The notes under the pieces are model-generated. The model was not told where the DNA came from and did no database searches. It worked only from the letters and a program-made list of their open reading frames with translations. This document shows positions 1-8,525 of a stretch of DNA of 64,000 nucleotides, in pieces (the first letter of the stretch is position 1; each line of letters starts with the position of its first letter). The DNA comes from Hymenobacter sp. J193 (GTDB lineage Bacteria; Bacteroidota; Bacteroidia; Cytophagales; Hymenobacteraceae). Position numbers and translations under genes: made by a program. The stretch lies in NCBI RefSeq assembly GCF_024700075.1, contig NZ_JAJONE010000001.1, positions 3,376,001-3,440,000 of the forward strand. Direction: 5' to 3'.

Positions 1-101
1 TGGAAATTGCCCTGGCCAAAGGCAAAAAGCTCTACGACAAGCGCGAAGACCTCAAAGCCAAAGATCAGAAGCGCGAAATGGACCGCGCCCGGGATTATTA
101 A
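1..101 (+). CDS. smpB: SsrA-binding protein SmpB (3' end only)
   Basis: The reading frame is open from the window edge (first whole codon at base 3) to a TAA at 99-101. It encodes 32 residues ending in KREMDRARDY. The run ALAKGKKLYDKREDLKAKD matches the conserved C-terminal tail of SmpB, which carries tmRNA to stalled ribosomes during trans-translation; this basic tail enters the empty mRNA channel. Only this tail is present, so the call rests on the KGKKLYDKRE pattern alone. The downstream NlpC/P60 gene is on the same strand. Confidence 0.85.
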   Translation, partial: EIALAKGKKLYDKREDLKAKDQKREMDRARDY

Positions 102-241
102 GCGAAGTTGTGAAAGGTGAATTTGCGAAGCGCTGCTTGGCAAGTTCAGTTTAAAGGCAGAGTTTCGCATTATGGATGCGTAAGCCTGTCACAATAAAGG
201 CTATTCGCATTTCACAACTTCACCTTTCACAACTTCACCAT

Positions 242-1045
242 TTGGACCACGGAATTTGCGCGTTGAGCGCCGTGCCGGTGCGGGCCGAGCCTGCGGACAA
301 GGCCGAGCTGGTAACCGAATTGATTTTTGGTGAATGCTATTCCATTCTGCTAACCCAGGGCAACTGGCACCAGGTGCGCCTGGCCGCCGATCAGTACGTG
401 GGCTGGATTGACTTCAAGCAGCACACGCCCGTCACGGGCGAGTACTTCCAGGCCTGGCAGCAGCAGGACCACCCGCGCTGCCTCGATGTGGTACAGGTAG
501 TAAGCGAGGCCAAAACCCGCATTCCCGTGACGCTGGGCTGCCGCCTGCCGTTTTTTGATGGGATGACGCTGCGTCTGGGCAGTCAGCAGCTGTTCTACAA
601 CGGCGCCGCCACCAACCCCCAGAATGGACACGGCCCCCACGGCGCCGTGGAGCCGCGCCTGCGCCTGCTGCTGAAAGTAGCTCAGCTGTACCTGAAGGCG
701 CCCTACGTGTGGGGCGGCAAAAGCGTGTTCGGCCTCGACTGCTCGGGCCTGGTGCAGCAGCTCTACGGCTTCATTGGAGTGCAGCTTCCCCGCGACGCCC
801 GCCAGCAGATTGACTTTGGCGACCCGGTGCACTTCGTGACGCAGACCCGCGCCGGCGACCTGGCTTTCTTCGACAACGCTGACGGCCACATTATTCACGT
901 CGGCCTAGTGCTCGACGACCAGACCATTCTGCACGCCCACGGCGAAGTGCGCATCGACCCGCTCGACCACAACGGCATCTTCAACCGCGACCGGCAGAAG
1001 TACTCCCACAAGCTCCGCCTCATCAAGCGCATATTGGCGGAATAA
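242..1045 (+). CDS. NlpC/P60-family cell-wall peptidase (C40)
   Basis: Probable gamma-D-glutamyl-diaminopimelate endopeptidase acting on peptidoglycan stem peptides. An SH3-like N-terminal half (about residues 1-110, with VPVRAEP and GWIDF) is followed by an NlpC/P60 domain with LDCSGLVQQLYGF (catalytic Cys167) and GHIIHVGLVL (His219). I chose TTG at 242, giving MDHGICALSAVPV, because family members usually begin a few residues before this segment. The in-frame upstream stretch from ATG 176 encodes a repeated HLSQLHHL run from a short direct repeat and is probably untranslated. At 267 aa the length is normal. No signal peptide is evident. Confidence 0.85.
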   Translation: MDHGICALSAVPVRAEPADKAELVTELIFGECYSILLTQGNWHQVRLAADQYVGWIDFKQHTPVTGEYFQAWQQQDHPRCLDVVQVVSEAKTRIPVTLGCRLPFFDGMTLRLGSQQLFYNGAATNPQNGHGPHGAVEPRLRLLLKVAQLYLKAPYVWGGKSVFGLDCSGLVQQLYGFIGVQLPRDARQQIDFGDPVHFVTQTRAGDLAFFDNADGHIIHVGLVLDDQTILHAHGEVRIDPLDHNGIFNRDRQKYSHKLRLIKRILAE

Positions 1046-1090
1046 AGGAGAACTGACAACTTCGCAACTTCGCTCTGCCACTTGTTGTTA

Positions 1091-1147
1091 ATACGCTTAG
1101 AATCATCTAGCTTTCGCTGTACCCGATGATTCTGTATTCTAGCGTAT
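1091..1147 (+). promoter_or_regulatory. Interrupted inverted repeat overlapping the HNH start codon
   Basis: The left arm (1091-1107) reads ATACGCT then TAGAATCATC. The right arm has GATGATTCT (1125-1133) and AGCGTAT (1141-1147), separated by a 7-base bulge. The distal arm covers the first two bases of the ATG at 1146. As RNA this could hide the start of the HNH gene, but it may equally be a decayed intergenic palindrome. Confidence 0.3.
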
Positions 1148-1640
1148 GGACCACAAAGTGCTTGTTTTGAATGGCGACTATACGGCCATTACTCTGTGCA
1201 GCGTGCAAAAGGCCTTTGTGCTGCTTTTTTTGGATAAGGCGGAAATGATTGCCAAGTCGGAGCAGGGTGTGCTGCGCACTATCTCGCAGGCGTTTCCCAA
1301 GCCCAGCATCATCCGGCTGCAGCGCTACGTGCGCGTGCCCTACAAAGGCATTGCCTTGAGCCGCCATAACATCATGAAGCGTGACCATTTCGAGTGCCAG
1401 TACTGCGGGGCCACCAAAAACCTGACCCTGGACCACGTGCTGCCCAGGAGTAGGGGCGGGGACTCCAGCTGGAGCAACCTGCTCACGGCCTGCGCCCGCT
1501 GCAACCACGCCAAGGGCCACCGCACCCCCCAGGAAGCCGGCCTCACCATCAGGCAGCAACCCAAGAAACCCACGCTTTCCGGCTTCCTCAAGCTCAGTGC
1601 CGGCTCCATCGACGAAAACTGGCACGCGTACCTCAACTAA
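1146..1640 (+). CDS. HNH endonuclease family protein
   Basis: A 164-aa protein with a Zn-bound HNH fold: CQYC (Cys84, Cys87), TLDHVLPRSRGG (His97) and NLLTACARCNHAKG (Cys116, Cys119). This four-Cys HNH type is very common and often single-copy in Bacteroidetes; its physiological role is unknown and it is not tied to a restriction system here. The N-terminal half (VLVLNGDYTAI...) is typical of this stand-alone subgroup. A hairpin overlaps the start codon upstream. A U-tract terminator follows directly. Confidence 0.88.
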   Translation: MDHKVLVLNGDYTAITLCSVQKAFVLLFLDKAEMIAKSEQGVLRTISQAFPKPSIIRLQRYVRVPYKGIALSRHNIMKRDHFECQYCGATKNLTLDHVLPRSRGGDSSWSNLLTACARCNHAKGHRTPQEAGLTIRQQPKKPTLSGFLKLSAGSIDENWHAYLN

Positions 1641-1678
1641 CGGCAGCAGGCATTGGCCTCGCTGCCGTTTTTTGTTTT
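1641..1678 (+). terminator. Rho-independent terminator after the HNH gene
   Basis: CGGCAGC (1641-1647) pairs with GCTGCCG (1661-1667), followed by a T-rich run. It begins directly after the HNH stop codon. Confidence 0.75.
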
Positions 1679-1703
1679 GCTCGATACTGAGCCGAAAATG
1701 CAC

Positions 1704-1750
1704 CCACAAAAACGCCGCCGACTCCCGAAAAAATCAGGAACCGGCGGCGC
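1704..1750 (-). terminator. Terminator after the alpha/beta hydrolase (minus strand)
   Basis: CGCCGCCG (1713-1720) pairs with CGGCGGCG (1742-1749). On the minus strand the stem is followed by GTTTTTGTG. It lies 26 bases past the hydrolase stop codon, facing the HNH terminator. Confidence 0.6.
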
Positions 1751-1775
1751 AACAAACCCGAAGCGGGCGGGAGTA

Positions 1776-2645
1776 CTACCAGGCGAAGGCGTTGGAGTTC
1801 GTGACCTTGGTGCCGCCCACGAACTGCAGCAGATCGTGGTTGAGGCGGTCCTTTTCGGTGATGAACAGGCCGTGCGGGGCGCCACTGTACTCCACAAACT
1901 GGGCGTGCGGCACAAACTGTGTCATCCGCTCCCCGCTTACTTTGGCGGGTACCGTGGCGTCGTCGCTGCCGTGGATAACGAGCGTGGGCACTTTGATGGT
2001 TTTCAGATCCTGGCGGAAGTCCGTGGCGGCAAAGGCGTACACGCACTGCTCGGTGGCGCGGGGCGAAGCCAGCTGGCACATGGCCTGCATCCAGTTCAGC
2101 GTAGCATTGCTGACGGGGTGGCTGATGGTGCCTACGCCAAAGAACTGCTTGCCGAACGTAGCCAGAAAGTCGAACCGGTCTTTGCGGATGCCTTCCACCA
2201 TCTTGTCGAAGTTGGCTTTGGGGGCGCCATCGGGGTTGTCATCGGTTTGCAGCAGGAAGGGCGTCACGGCCGAAACGAAAGCCACCCGCGAAACGCGGGC
2301 GCCGCCGTATTTTGCCATGTAGCGGGCCACTTCGCCCCCACCCATCGAGAAACCCACCAACGTTACGTTCTGTAGATTCAGCTCGTCGAGCACGGCTTTC
2401 AGGTCGTCGGCAAAGGTGTCGTAGTCGTTGCCCTCCCAGGTTTTGGAGGAGTTGCCGAAGCCCCGACGAGTGTAGGCTACCACGCGGTGACCGTGCTTGG
2501 GCAGCTCGGCCAGCTGGTATTCCCACATTTCGTAGGTGGCGGGCCAGCCGTGTATCAGCACAATCGGGTCGCCTTCGCCCTGGTCAATGTAATGCAGCTT
2601 TATGTCGTGGCCGTTTACGTCGCGGCCGGCGGTGATGTAGCTCAT
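1776..2645 (-). CDS. Alpha/beta hydrolase, non-heme chloroperoxidase-like
   Basis: A 289-aa alpha/beta-fold hydrolase. The visible machinery is the oxyanion loop HGWPAT (about residues 32-37), the nucleophile elbow GFSMGGGE (Ser100), an acid in GSDDATVP and the catalytic His in GAPHGLF. The overall pattern (LNLQNVTLVGFSMGGGEVARY) matches the cofactor-free haloperoxidase/arylesterase group. The natural substrate cannot be inferred. No signal peptide is present, so it is probably cytosolic. It stands alone, converging with the HNH gene. Confidence 0.85.
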   Translation of the reverse strand: MSYITAGRDVNGHDIKLHYIDQGEGDPIVLIHGWPATYEMWEYQLAELPKHGHRVVAYTRRGFGNSSKTWEGNDYDTFADDLKAVLDELNLQNVTLVGFSMGGGEVARYMAKYGGARVSRVAFVSAVTPFLLQTDDNPDGAPKANFDKMVEGIRKDRFDFLATFGKQFFGVGTISHPVSNATLNWMQAMCQLASPRATEQCVYAFAATDFRQDLKTIKVPTLVIHGSDDATVPAKVSGERMTQFVPHAQFVEYSGAPHGLFITEKDRLNHDLLQFVGGTKVTNSNAFAW

Positions 2646-2768
2646 GAAGCGTGGTATGGGGAGTTGTGTAAATCAGTGTTGGTACATACGCGGCCAGCTA
2701 AGCCGTAGATCAGCCAAGGCCCGTATTATATACACGGTAGAGCTTACGCGTGCTAAACGGAGGCTGCG

Positions 2769-2776
2769 TACGTTTG
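2769..2776 (+). promoter_or_regulatory. Possible Bacteroidetes -7 box upstream of the DUF3298 lipoprotein
   Basis: TACGTTTG matches TAnnTTTG exactly and ends only 7 bases before the ATG at 2784. If used, the transcript would be nearly leaderless. No -33 TTTG is visible at the usual distance, so the match may be chance. Confidence 0.3.
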
Positions 2777-2783
2777 CCGGGCT

Positions 2784-4022
2784 ATGTCAACTACCCGTTT
2801 CCTTTTCATTGGTGCCCTGAGCCTGGCGGCCCTATCCTGCCGCTCCCGCTCCGCCGACGCCGACCAGAACACAACAACCAGCCCTCCAGCCACTGCGCCT
2901 GCGACTACTGCTATGCCCGACTCACGGGGAGCCACCTACGCGCAGTACCGGGGCGTGCTGCCCGGCTCCGCCGACTCCATTACGCTGCACCTGCAAACCT
3001 GGCCGAGCCGCCCCGGCGACACCGAAACCGAAGGCCTACTGGGTACCTACGCCGGCTCCGACGGGCAGCCCTACCAGCTGGGCGGCCGGGGCAGTGCCTC
3101 TCCGGATAGCGTGGTGCTGATTGACTTCAGCCCTGAGCACGCGCCGAAGCCGGGCGCCAATGGTCCCGCTTGGCGGCTGCGGCGCCAGGGCCGGGCGCTG
3201 GTGGGCACCTGGGATGGAAAACCAGTGCAGCTACGCCTGGCCCATCCGGCCGGCAGTCTCGCGTTTCGCAGCGTCTTTCTGCAGGATTCCGTGGTGGCGT
3301 TTCCCAAGCTGTCCAACTCGCCCCGCGCCTGCCTGAGTGTGCTGGCCCTGGAGCCCGCAGCAGCCGGCGCGGCCTCGGCTGCCCTTGTGGCCCACGTGGT
3401 GCGCTGCCTGCGCGGCGACACGCTGCCCGATGCGCCGGTACCTGCTCTGGCTTCCTTCTGGCAGCAGCGTCGCCGCACCCACGCCCAGGACTACCGTCAG
3501 GACATGGCCCCCATGCACCCCGCCGCCGGCGACTCCACCGATTATCCGGAATTCGGCATTGGCCTGAACTATGAGGAGCAGCATTTTGCGCATGTTCTCT
3601 GGAACCAGGCGCCGCTGCTGAGCCTGGGCTTTTACCACTACAGCTTCACGGGCGGCGCCCACGGCAACTACGGCACCACCGTCGCCAGCTTCGACACGCG
3701 CACCGGCCGCCGACTCACCTACGAGGCTATTTTCCGGCCTGGCTCCGATGAAAAGTTGCGGCCTCTGCTGGCAGCCGCGCTGCGGCGGGCCTATCAGCTG
3801 GCGCCCGGTGCTTCGCTTTCCGAGGTCATCTTCGAAGAGCCACTGTCCGTTACGCACAACGTGTACCTCACCAGCGGAGGCGCGGTATTCATCTATGTGC
3901 CCTACGAAGTGGCTGCGTATGCCTTCGGCGAAATCCGGCTGTTTGTGCCCCTCCGGGACCTGCGGGGCCTGCTGAAACCCGGGCTGCCACTGCCGGGTGG
4001 GGGAGAGGTTGCTGCGAAGTAG
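2784..4022 (+). CDS. DUF3298-containing lipoprotein
   Basis: A 412-aa predicted lipoprotein with lipobox LAALSC (Cys19) followed by a Ser/Thr/Pro/Ala linker. The C-terminal half (about residues 265-400) carries the DUF3298 (RsiV-type) pattern: a YSFTGGAHGNYGTT motif, then FDTRTGRRLTYEAIF and VFIYVPYEVAAYAFGEI. This domain occurs in the anti-sigma factor RsiV and in PdaC-like proteins, but here there is no sigma-factor partner, so binding or wall-associated roles are guesses. The N-terminal part (60-240) looks like a beta-rich domain with GxW/L repeats. Transcribed alone; GC-rich like its neighbours. Confidence 0.8.
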   Translation: MSTTRFLFIGALSLAALSCRSRSADADQNTTTSPPATAPATTAMPDSRGATYAQYRGVLPGSADSITLHLQTWPSRPGDTETEGLLGTYAGSDGQPYQLGGRGSASPDSVVLIDFSPEHAPKPGANGPAWRLRRQGRALVGTWDGKPVQLRLAHPAGSLAFRSVFLQDSVVAFPKLSNSPRACLSVLALEPAAAGAASAALVAHVVRCLRGDTLPDAPVPALASFWQQRRRTHAQDYRQDMAPMHPAAGDSTDYPEFGIGLNYEEQHFAHVLWNQAPLLSLGFYHYSFTGGAHGNYGTTVASFDTRTGRRLTYEAIFRPGSDEKLRPLLAAALRRAYQLAPGASLSEVIFEEPLSVTHNVYLTSGGAVFIYVPYEVAAYAFGEIRLFVPLRDLRGLLKPGLPLPGGGEVAAK

Positions 4023-4260
4023 CTTCAGCTTATTGCTGCTTACTGCTAACTTGCCGGGTTGACAACCGCTACGCTTCACCTGGCACCGGCTGCGGGCTGA
4101 ACGATTCCCGGGTGGTTCCTGTCATAGGGCTACTTGGCCGTGTGCCCTCTGCTGTAGCCAGCGGGAGCAGCGGCTTACAAAATCCGGCTTTTTCAGTCCA
4201 GCGGCGGGCCGGCGTCGTAGATGACGGTACCTTTACGGCCGTTTCTTTTCCATTTCCTTC

Positions 4261-5325
4261 ATGCAGCCACCCAAATTTGCCGCGTCCCGCTCCTTCCATC
4301 AGGAGTTGAAGCGCCGCACCAACGCGTATTTTCAGGAAGCCGGCAAATCCACCACCGGCGGCAAAAGCCTGTTCTTCAAAGCTGTTCTGCTGACGTCAGC
4401 TTTTGTAGCCGTGTATTTGCACATCGTGTTCTGGACGCCGCCCGCCCTGGTGGCGGTGCTGGAGTGCACCATGTTGGGCCTTATCGGCGCGGCCATTGGC
4501 TTCAACGTCATGCACGACGGCGCCCACGGCTCCTTCAGCAAGTCGAAGTTCGTGAACCAGTTTGCGGCCTTCACGCTCAACGTAATGGGCGGCAACTCCT
4601 TCATGTGGAACATGAAGCACAACCTCATCCACCACATGTACACCAACGTGGAAGGCGTGGACGACGACCTCGACGCTCAGCCTTGGCTGCGCCTCAGCCC
4701 CGAGCAGCCCCGCCGCTTTCTTCACCGCTTTCAGCACCTGTACTTCTGGTTTTTCTACGCCCTGCTGTTCATTGCCTGGATATTCTACATGGACTACCAG
4801 AAGTATTTCCAGGGCAAAATAGGGGAGACGCCCATCAAGAAGATGACAGCCACCGACCAAGGCGTGTTCTGGGGTTTCAAGGTGCTGCACCTGGGCTTGT
4901 TCGTGGCGCTGCCTATCTACACGGTGGGCTTCTGGAGCTGGCTGATTGGGTTTGTAGCTTTTGCCTGCGTGGCGGGCTTCACGCTCAGCATCGTGTTCCA
5001 GCTGGCTCACACCGTGGAGCACACCAGCTTTGTAGTACCCCACGAAACCACCCGCAAGATTGAGGACGAGTGGGCCATCCACCAGATCAAAACCACCGCC
5101 AACTTCGCCACCGACAGCAAGCTTATCAGCTGGCTCGTAGGTGGCCTTAACTTCCAGGTTGAGCATCACCTGTTCCCTACCATCTCCCACGTCCACTATC
5201 CGGCCCTGAATAAAATCATCCGCCAGATGTGCGAGGAGTTTAACATCGAGTACCACGAGTACCCCAAGATGCGCTACGCCGTGGCATCGCACGTAGCCCA
5301 TTTGCGGGAGCTGGGGCGGCGGTAG
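4261..5325 (+). CDS. Membrane fatty-acid (acyl-CoA/acyl-lipid) desaturase
   Basis: A 354-aa integral membrane di-iron desaturase that should insert cis double bonds into acyl chains. The three histidine boxes are clear: HDGAH (85-89), HNLIHH (120-125) and QVEHH (299-303). Hydrophobic spans lie around 48-82, 155-175 and 205-245. The Q-x-x-H-H third box is typical of front-end or linoleoyl-CoA-like desaturases. Stand-alone genes of this kind are common in Cytophagales and help adjust membrane fluidity. A possible TACCTTTA element lies at 4228-4235. A perfect hairpin terminator follows. Confidence 0.88.
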   Translation: MQPPKFAASRSFHQELKRRTNAYFQEAGKSTTGGKSLFFKAVLLTSAFVAVYLHIVFWTPPALVAVLECTMLGLIGAAIGFNVMHDGAHGSFSKSKFVNQFAAFTLNVMGGNSFMWNMKHNLIHHMYTNVEGVDDDLDAQPWLRLSPEQPRRFLHRFQHLYFWFFYALLFIAWIFYMDYQKYFQGKIGETPIKKMTATDQGVFWGFKVLHLGLFVALPIYTVGFWSWLIGFVAFACVAGFTLSIVFQLAHTVEHTSFVVPHETTRKIEDEWAIHQIKTTANFATDSKLISWLVGGLNFQVEHHLFPTISHVHYPALNKIIRQMCEEFNIEYHEYPKMRYAVASHVAHLRELGRR

Positions 5326-5346
5326 GCTAGTTACAGTTTAGTACAA

Positions 5347-5390
5347 GAACAATAAGGGCCCGCTTCAAACGAAGCGGGCCCTTATTGTTC
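5347..5390 (+). terminator. Perfect 20-bp inverted-repeat terminator
   Basis: Arms 5347-5366 and 5371-5390 are perfectly complementary around an AAAC loop, with AAGGGCCCGCTTC at the core and an A/T-rich base on both sides. It can end transcription from either strand. Confidence 0.75.
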
Positions 5391-5415
5391 TCTTTGGCTT
5401 TGCATAACTTGAAGA

Positions 5416-6096
5416 ATGAAGAAAACTGTCCTATGTATTTGCGTGCTGGTATCAGCCGCCTGTTCTACTGAAAACAAAAACGAACAAGCATTACCTGTAC
5501 AAACGACGTTAACGAAGCCGAAAAACGAGACGGATAAGCTAACATATATCAGCCACCTGGATTCAGTGGAAACTGAGCAGCTGTCGGCAGTAGTCAAGCC
5601 AGAGCATCAGTTAAATACGCTCATGGCCCGTAACGATACTGTTACCCTCGTGCTGGAGAATCGGGCGCTATTCTTTCCTCTCGGAAAGTATCATACCATT
5701 TCCGCACTTCAGAGTGCTTACGCAGTTGGCTATACTCATAAGATAAGCAGCTACCGAAAGGACGCCAATATCATTGTTGATGACATGCAGAACGGCCCTA
5801 ATGCCATAAATTTTATAAGAATGGAAGACGACGAAGAATCTTATGAGGACAAGGTCTTTTACATCGTGTCGGGAAGAGTAATTGATGGCTCATTGCCCCT
5901 GGCGGATGCAACTACTGTCGGAATGCACAAACAAGCTTTCCTCAACACATACTTCTCATCAACACCCCGGCTGCTGATGCAGGGAGGAAAAGTCATTGTG
6001 CTAGAATCAGCACTGAACGGCATCAAGCACTACTACACCTTTGACAAGCAGAAGCTCTCTTCAATTGAGTTTGCTTCTGACTATGCCCTTGACTAG
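5416..6096 (+). CDS. Hypothetical lipoprotein
   Basis: A 226-aa protein with a lipoprotein signal sequence: MKKTV start, hydrophobic stretch, then VSAAC (Cys16) and a polar STENKNEQ segment. The body has no motif I recognise. It contains an acidic DDEESYEDK stretch and a C-terminal LNGIKHYYTFDKQKLSSIEF pattern suggesting a beta-rich, lipocalin- or DUF-type fold. GC content is lower and Lys/Asn/Ile codons are more common than in flanking genes, consistent with later acquisition. It sits between the desaturase terminator and the rpsA promoter. Confidence 0.65.
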   Translation: MKKTVLCICVLVSAACSTENKNEQALPVQTTLTKPKNETDKLTYISHLDSVETEQLSAVVKPEHQLNTLMARNDTVTLVLENRALFFPLGKYHTISALQSAYAVGYTHKISSYRKDANIIVDDMQNGPNAINFIRMEDDEESYEDKVFYIVSGRVIDGSLPLADATTVGMHKQAFLNTYFSSTPRLLMQGGKVIVLESALNGIKHYYTFDKQKLSSIEFASDYALD

Positions 6097-6143
6097 CTGG
6101 TAAAAACTAGAAGCAAATCGCCAAATTTTTGCTTTGAAAACAG

Positions 6144-6151
6144 TATCTTTG
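6144..6151 (+). promoter_or_regulatory. Probable -7 box of the rpsA promoter
   Basis: TATCTTTG matches TAnnTTTG exactly and lies about 110 bases before the rpsA start. No well-spaced -33 TTTG is seen. The implied leader (about 6157-6262) is GC-rich and can form hairpins, for example CCCGCCAGGGTGGCGGG near 6156-6172, which would suit feedback control of S1 translation. Confidence 0.5.
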
Positions 6152-6262
6152 CGCCCCCGCCAGGGTGGCGGGCCGGCGTAAGTGCGCTGTGTATCAAACA
6201 AAAACGCGTTCCGGAGGCGGGCCCTGCGCCGGACGTGTATACGAGGGCCACTGCATAATATC

Positions 6263-8371
6263 ATGGCAGAAGTAGTAGACAACTTCGACTGGGACAACGT
6301 CGGAGCGAACAGCTTCGGAGGTAACTATACCGCCGAGCAGCGCGCCGAAATGGAGCAGATGTACGGTGAGACCCTCACGACGGTACAGGAAGAAGAAGTA
6401 GTAAAAGGCATCGTGGTAGGCATCACCGACCGCGACGTTATCCTCAACATCGGCTTCAAATCCGATGGCCTGGTGCCTCTCTCCGAATTCCGCGACCTGA
6501 CCGACCTCAAAATCGGTGACGAGGTAGAGGTGTTCATCGAAGACCAGGAAGACCAGAACGGTCAGCTGATCCTCTCGCGCAAGAAGGCGAAGATCAAGCA
6601 GGCCTGGAAAGCCATTTACGACGCCCTGGAAAACGACACCGTGCTGGAAGGCGTGGTAAAGCGTCGTACCAAAGGTGGTTTGATCATGGATCTGGACGGC
6701 GTAGAAGCCTTCCTGCCCGGCTCGCAGATTGACGTGAAGCCTATCCGTGACTTCGACATCTACGTGGGTCGCCGCATGGAAGTGAAAGTGGTGAAAATCA
6801 ACGCCGCTTTCGACAACGTGGTTGTATCGCACAAAGTCCTGATCGAGAAAGACCTCGAGAAGCAGCGCGAAGCCATCCTCAACAACCTGGAAAAAGGCCA
6901 GATCCTGGAGGGCGTTATCAAGAACATGACCAACTTCGGTGTGTTCATCGACCTCGGCGGCGTCGACGGCCTGCTGCACATCACCGACATCTCGTGGGGC
7001 CGCATTGCGCACCCCTCGGAGGTTCTGCAGCTCGACCAGAAACTGAACATCGTAGTTCTGGACTTCGACGAAGCCAAGAAGCGTATTTCGCTGGGCCTGA
7101 AGCAGCTGACGCCCCACCCATGGGATTCGCTGCCCCAGGACCTGCAGCCCGGCTCGAAAGTGCAGGGTCGCATCGTGAACGTGGCCGACTACGGCGCGTT
7201 CATGGAAATCGTGCCCGGCGTAGAAGGCCTGATCCACGTATCGGAAATGTCTTGGAGCCAGCACCTGCGCAACCCGCAGGACTTCATCAAGCAGGGCGAC
7301 GTAGTAGAGGCGCAGATTCTGACCCTCGACCGCGACGACCGCAAGATGAGCCTGGGTATCAAGCAGCTGAGCGAAGACCCCTGGACGCGTGGCGACTTCG
7401 GCTCGAAGTACGCCGTGGGTACCAAGCACAACGGCCTCGTGCGTAACCTCACCAACTTCGGCCTGTTCGTAGAGCTGGAAGAAGGCGTTGACGGCCTCGT
7501 GCACGTTTCCGACCTGTCGTGGACCAAGAAGGTGAAACACCCTTCGGAAGTGGTAAAAGTTGGCGACCGTCTGGACGTAGTAGTTCTGGAGCTGGACGTG
7601 AACAACCGCCGCCTGGCCCTGGGTCATAAGCAGCTGGAAGAAAACCCATGGGATACGTTCCAGACGGTATTCACCCCCGGCTCGGTTCACAAGGCTACCA
7701 TCACGGAGAAAACCGACCGTGGTGCCGTGCTCGAGCTGCCCTACGGCATCGAAGGCTTCGCCTATCCCAAGTCGTTGGCCAAAGAAGATGGCTCGCAGGC
7801 TGAAAACGGCGAAACCCTCGATTTCCGCGTGATTGAGTTCTCGAAGGACGACCGCCGCATCGTGCTGTCGCACTCCGCTGCCTACAACCAGCAGGCCGAT
7901 GAAGACAGCCGCAACGCCAAGTTCGCCAAGAAGAAGCCTGCCGGCGGTGCCGGTGCTGCTGCTTCGCAAGGTGAAGGCAAGCTGAGCGACCTGAAGAAGC
8001 CTGCTGTAGCTGAGAAATCTACCCTCGGTGACCTCGACGCCCTCAGCGCCCTGCGCGACAAAATGATGGGCAACGAGCGCGAAGCCGGTGAGCAGAAGCT
8101 GAAGACGCAGGCCGATAAGAAGGCCCCTGCCAAAGCTGACGAAGCTCCCGCTGCCGAAGAAGGTGGCATCTTCGCCGCTGTAGCTGGTGCCGCTTCGGCT
8201 GCCTTCGACAAGGTGACGGAAGTAGCTGGCGACGTAGTAGAGGCCGCTTCGCACTCCGGTATCGTGGAGAAAGCCAAGGAAGTAGCCGGTGACGTAGTAG
8301 ACACGGTGAAAAACGCCCTGTCGAGCGACGAGAAAGCCGACGACAACGCCGAAGAGAAGAAGAACGCCTAA
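6263..8371 (+). CDS. rpsA: 30S ribosomal protein S1
   Basis: A 702-aa protein with six S1 RNA-binding domains, starting near residues 43 (VVKGIVVGITDRD), 127, 212, 297, 383 and 470. Domains 3-5 show the canonical NFGVFIDL, DYGAFMEI and NFGLFVEL cores. ATG 6263 (MAEVVDNFDWDNV) was chosen; the in-frame extension upstream lies in the GC-rich leader. After the last S1 domain there is an Ala/Lys/Glu-rich tail of roughly 140 residues, including two similar EVAGDVV-containing amphipathic segments, which E. coli S1 lacks. A terminator follows directly. Confidence 0.95.
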   Translation: MAEVVDNFDWDNVGANSFGGNYTAEQRAEMEQMYGETLTTVQEEEVVKGIVVGITDRDVILNIGFKSDGLVPLSEFRDLTDLKIGDEVEVFIEDQEDQNGQLILSRKKAKIKQAWKAIYDALENDTVLEGVVKRRTKGGLIMDLDGVEAFLPGSQIDVKPIRDFDIYVGRRMEVKVVKINAAFDNVVVSHKVLIEKDLEKQREAILNNLEKGQILEGVIKNMTNFGVFIDLGGVDGLLHITDISWGRIAHPSEVLQLDQKLNIVVLDFDEAKKRISLGLKQLTPHPWDSLPQDLQPGSKVQGRIVNVADYGAFMEIVPGVEGLIHVSEMSWSQHLRNPQDFIKQGDVVEAQILTLDRDDRKMSLGIKQLSEDPWTRGDFGSKYAVGTKHNGLVRNLTNFGLFVELEEGVDGLVHVSDLSWTKKVKHPSEVVKVGDRLDVVVLELDVNNRRLALGHKQLEENPWDTFQTVFTPGSVHKATITEKTDRGAVLELPYGIEGFAYPKSLAKEDGSQAENGETLDFRVIEFSKDDRRIVLSHSAAYNQQADEDSRNAKFAKKKPAGGAGAAASQGEGKLSDLKKPAVAEKSTLGDLDALSALRDKMMGNEREAGEQKLKTQADKKAPAKADEAPAAEEGGIFAAVAGAASAAFDKVTEVAGDVVEAASHSGIVEKAKEVAGDVVDTVKNALSSDEKADDNAEEKKNA

Positions 8372-8396
8372 GCAGCCCTGCTTCTGAAGTGTAAGA

Positions 8397-8426
8397 AAGC
8401 CCCGGCGCGAGTCGGGGCTTTTTTTA
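8397..8426 (+). terminator. Rho-independent terminator after rpsA
   Basis: AGCCCCG pairs with CGGGGCT across a short loop and is followed by a run of seven T residues, 26 bases past the rpsA stop codon. Confidence 0.85.
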
Positions 8427-8477
8427 TGACACATGGCCAACTACTTACCGTCCATTGCCGGAAAAACCGTTGCGGGG

Positions 8478-8510
8478 TTTGGTAGAAGCCGTATTAAGGT
8501 TGTAAGTTTG
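8478..8510 (+). promoter_or_regulatory. Bacteroidetes-type promoter of tRNA-Cys
   Basis: TTTG at 8478-8481 and TAAGTTTG at 8503-8510 are 21 bp apart, which matches the Bacteroidetes housekeeping consensus (-33 TTTG, -7 TAnnTTTG) in sequence and spacing. The mature tRNA begins 16 bases after the -7 box. This is the clearest promoter in the window. Confidence 0.75.
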
Positions 8511-8525
8511 CAACCTCAAAAGCCC

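Noticed and set aside
6194..8440. A 748-codon open frame opposite rpsA
   Set aside because: It mirrors the biased codon use of a highly expressed GC-rich gene; the plus-strand S1 protein is unmistakable, and the minus frame shows no domain or start context.
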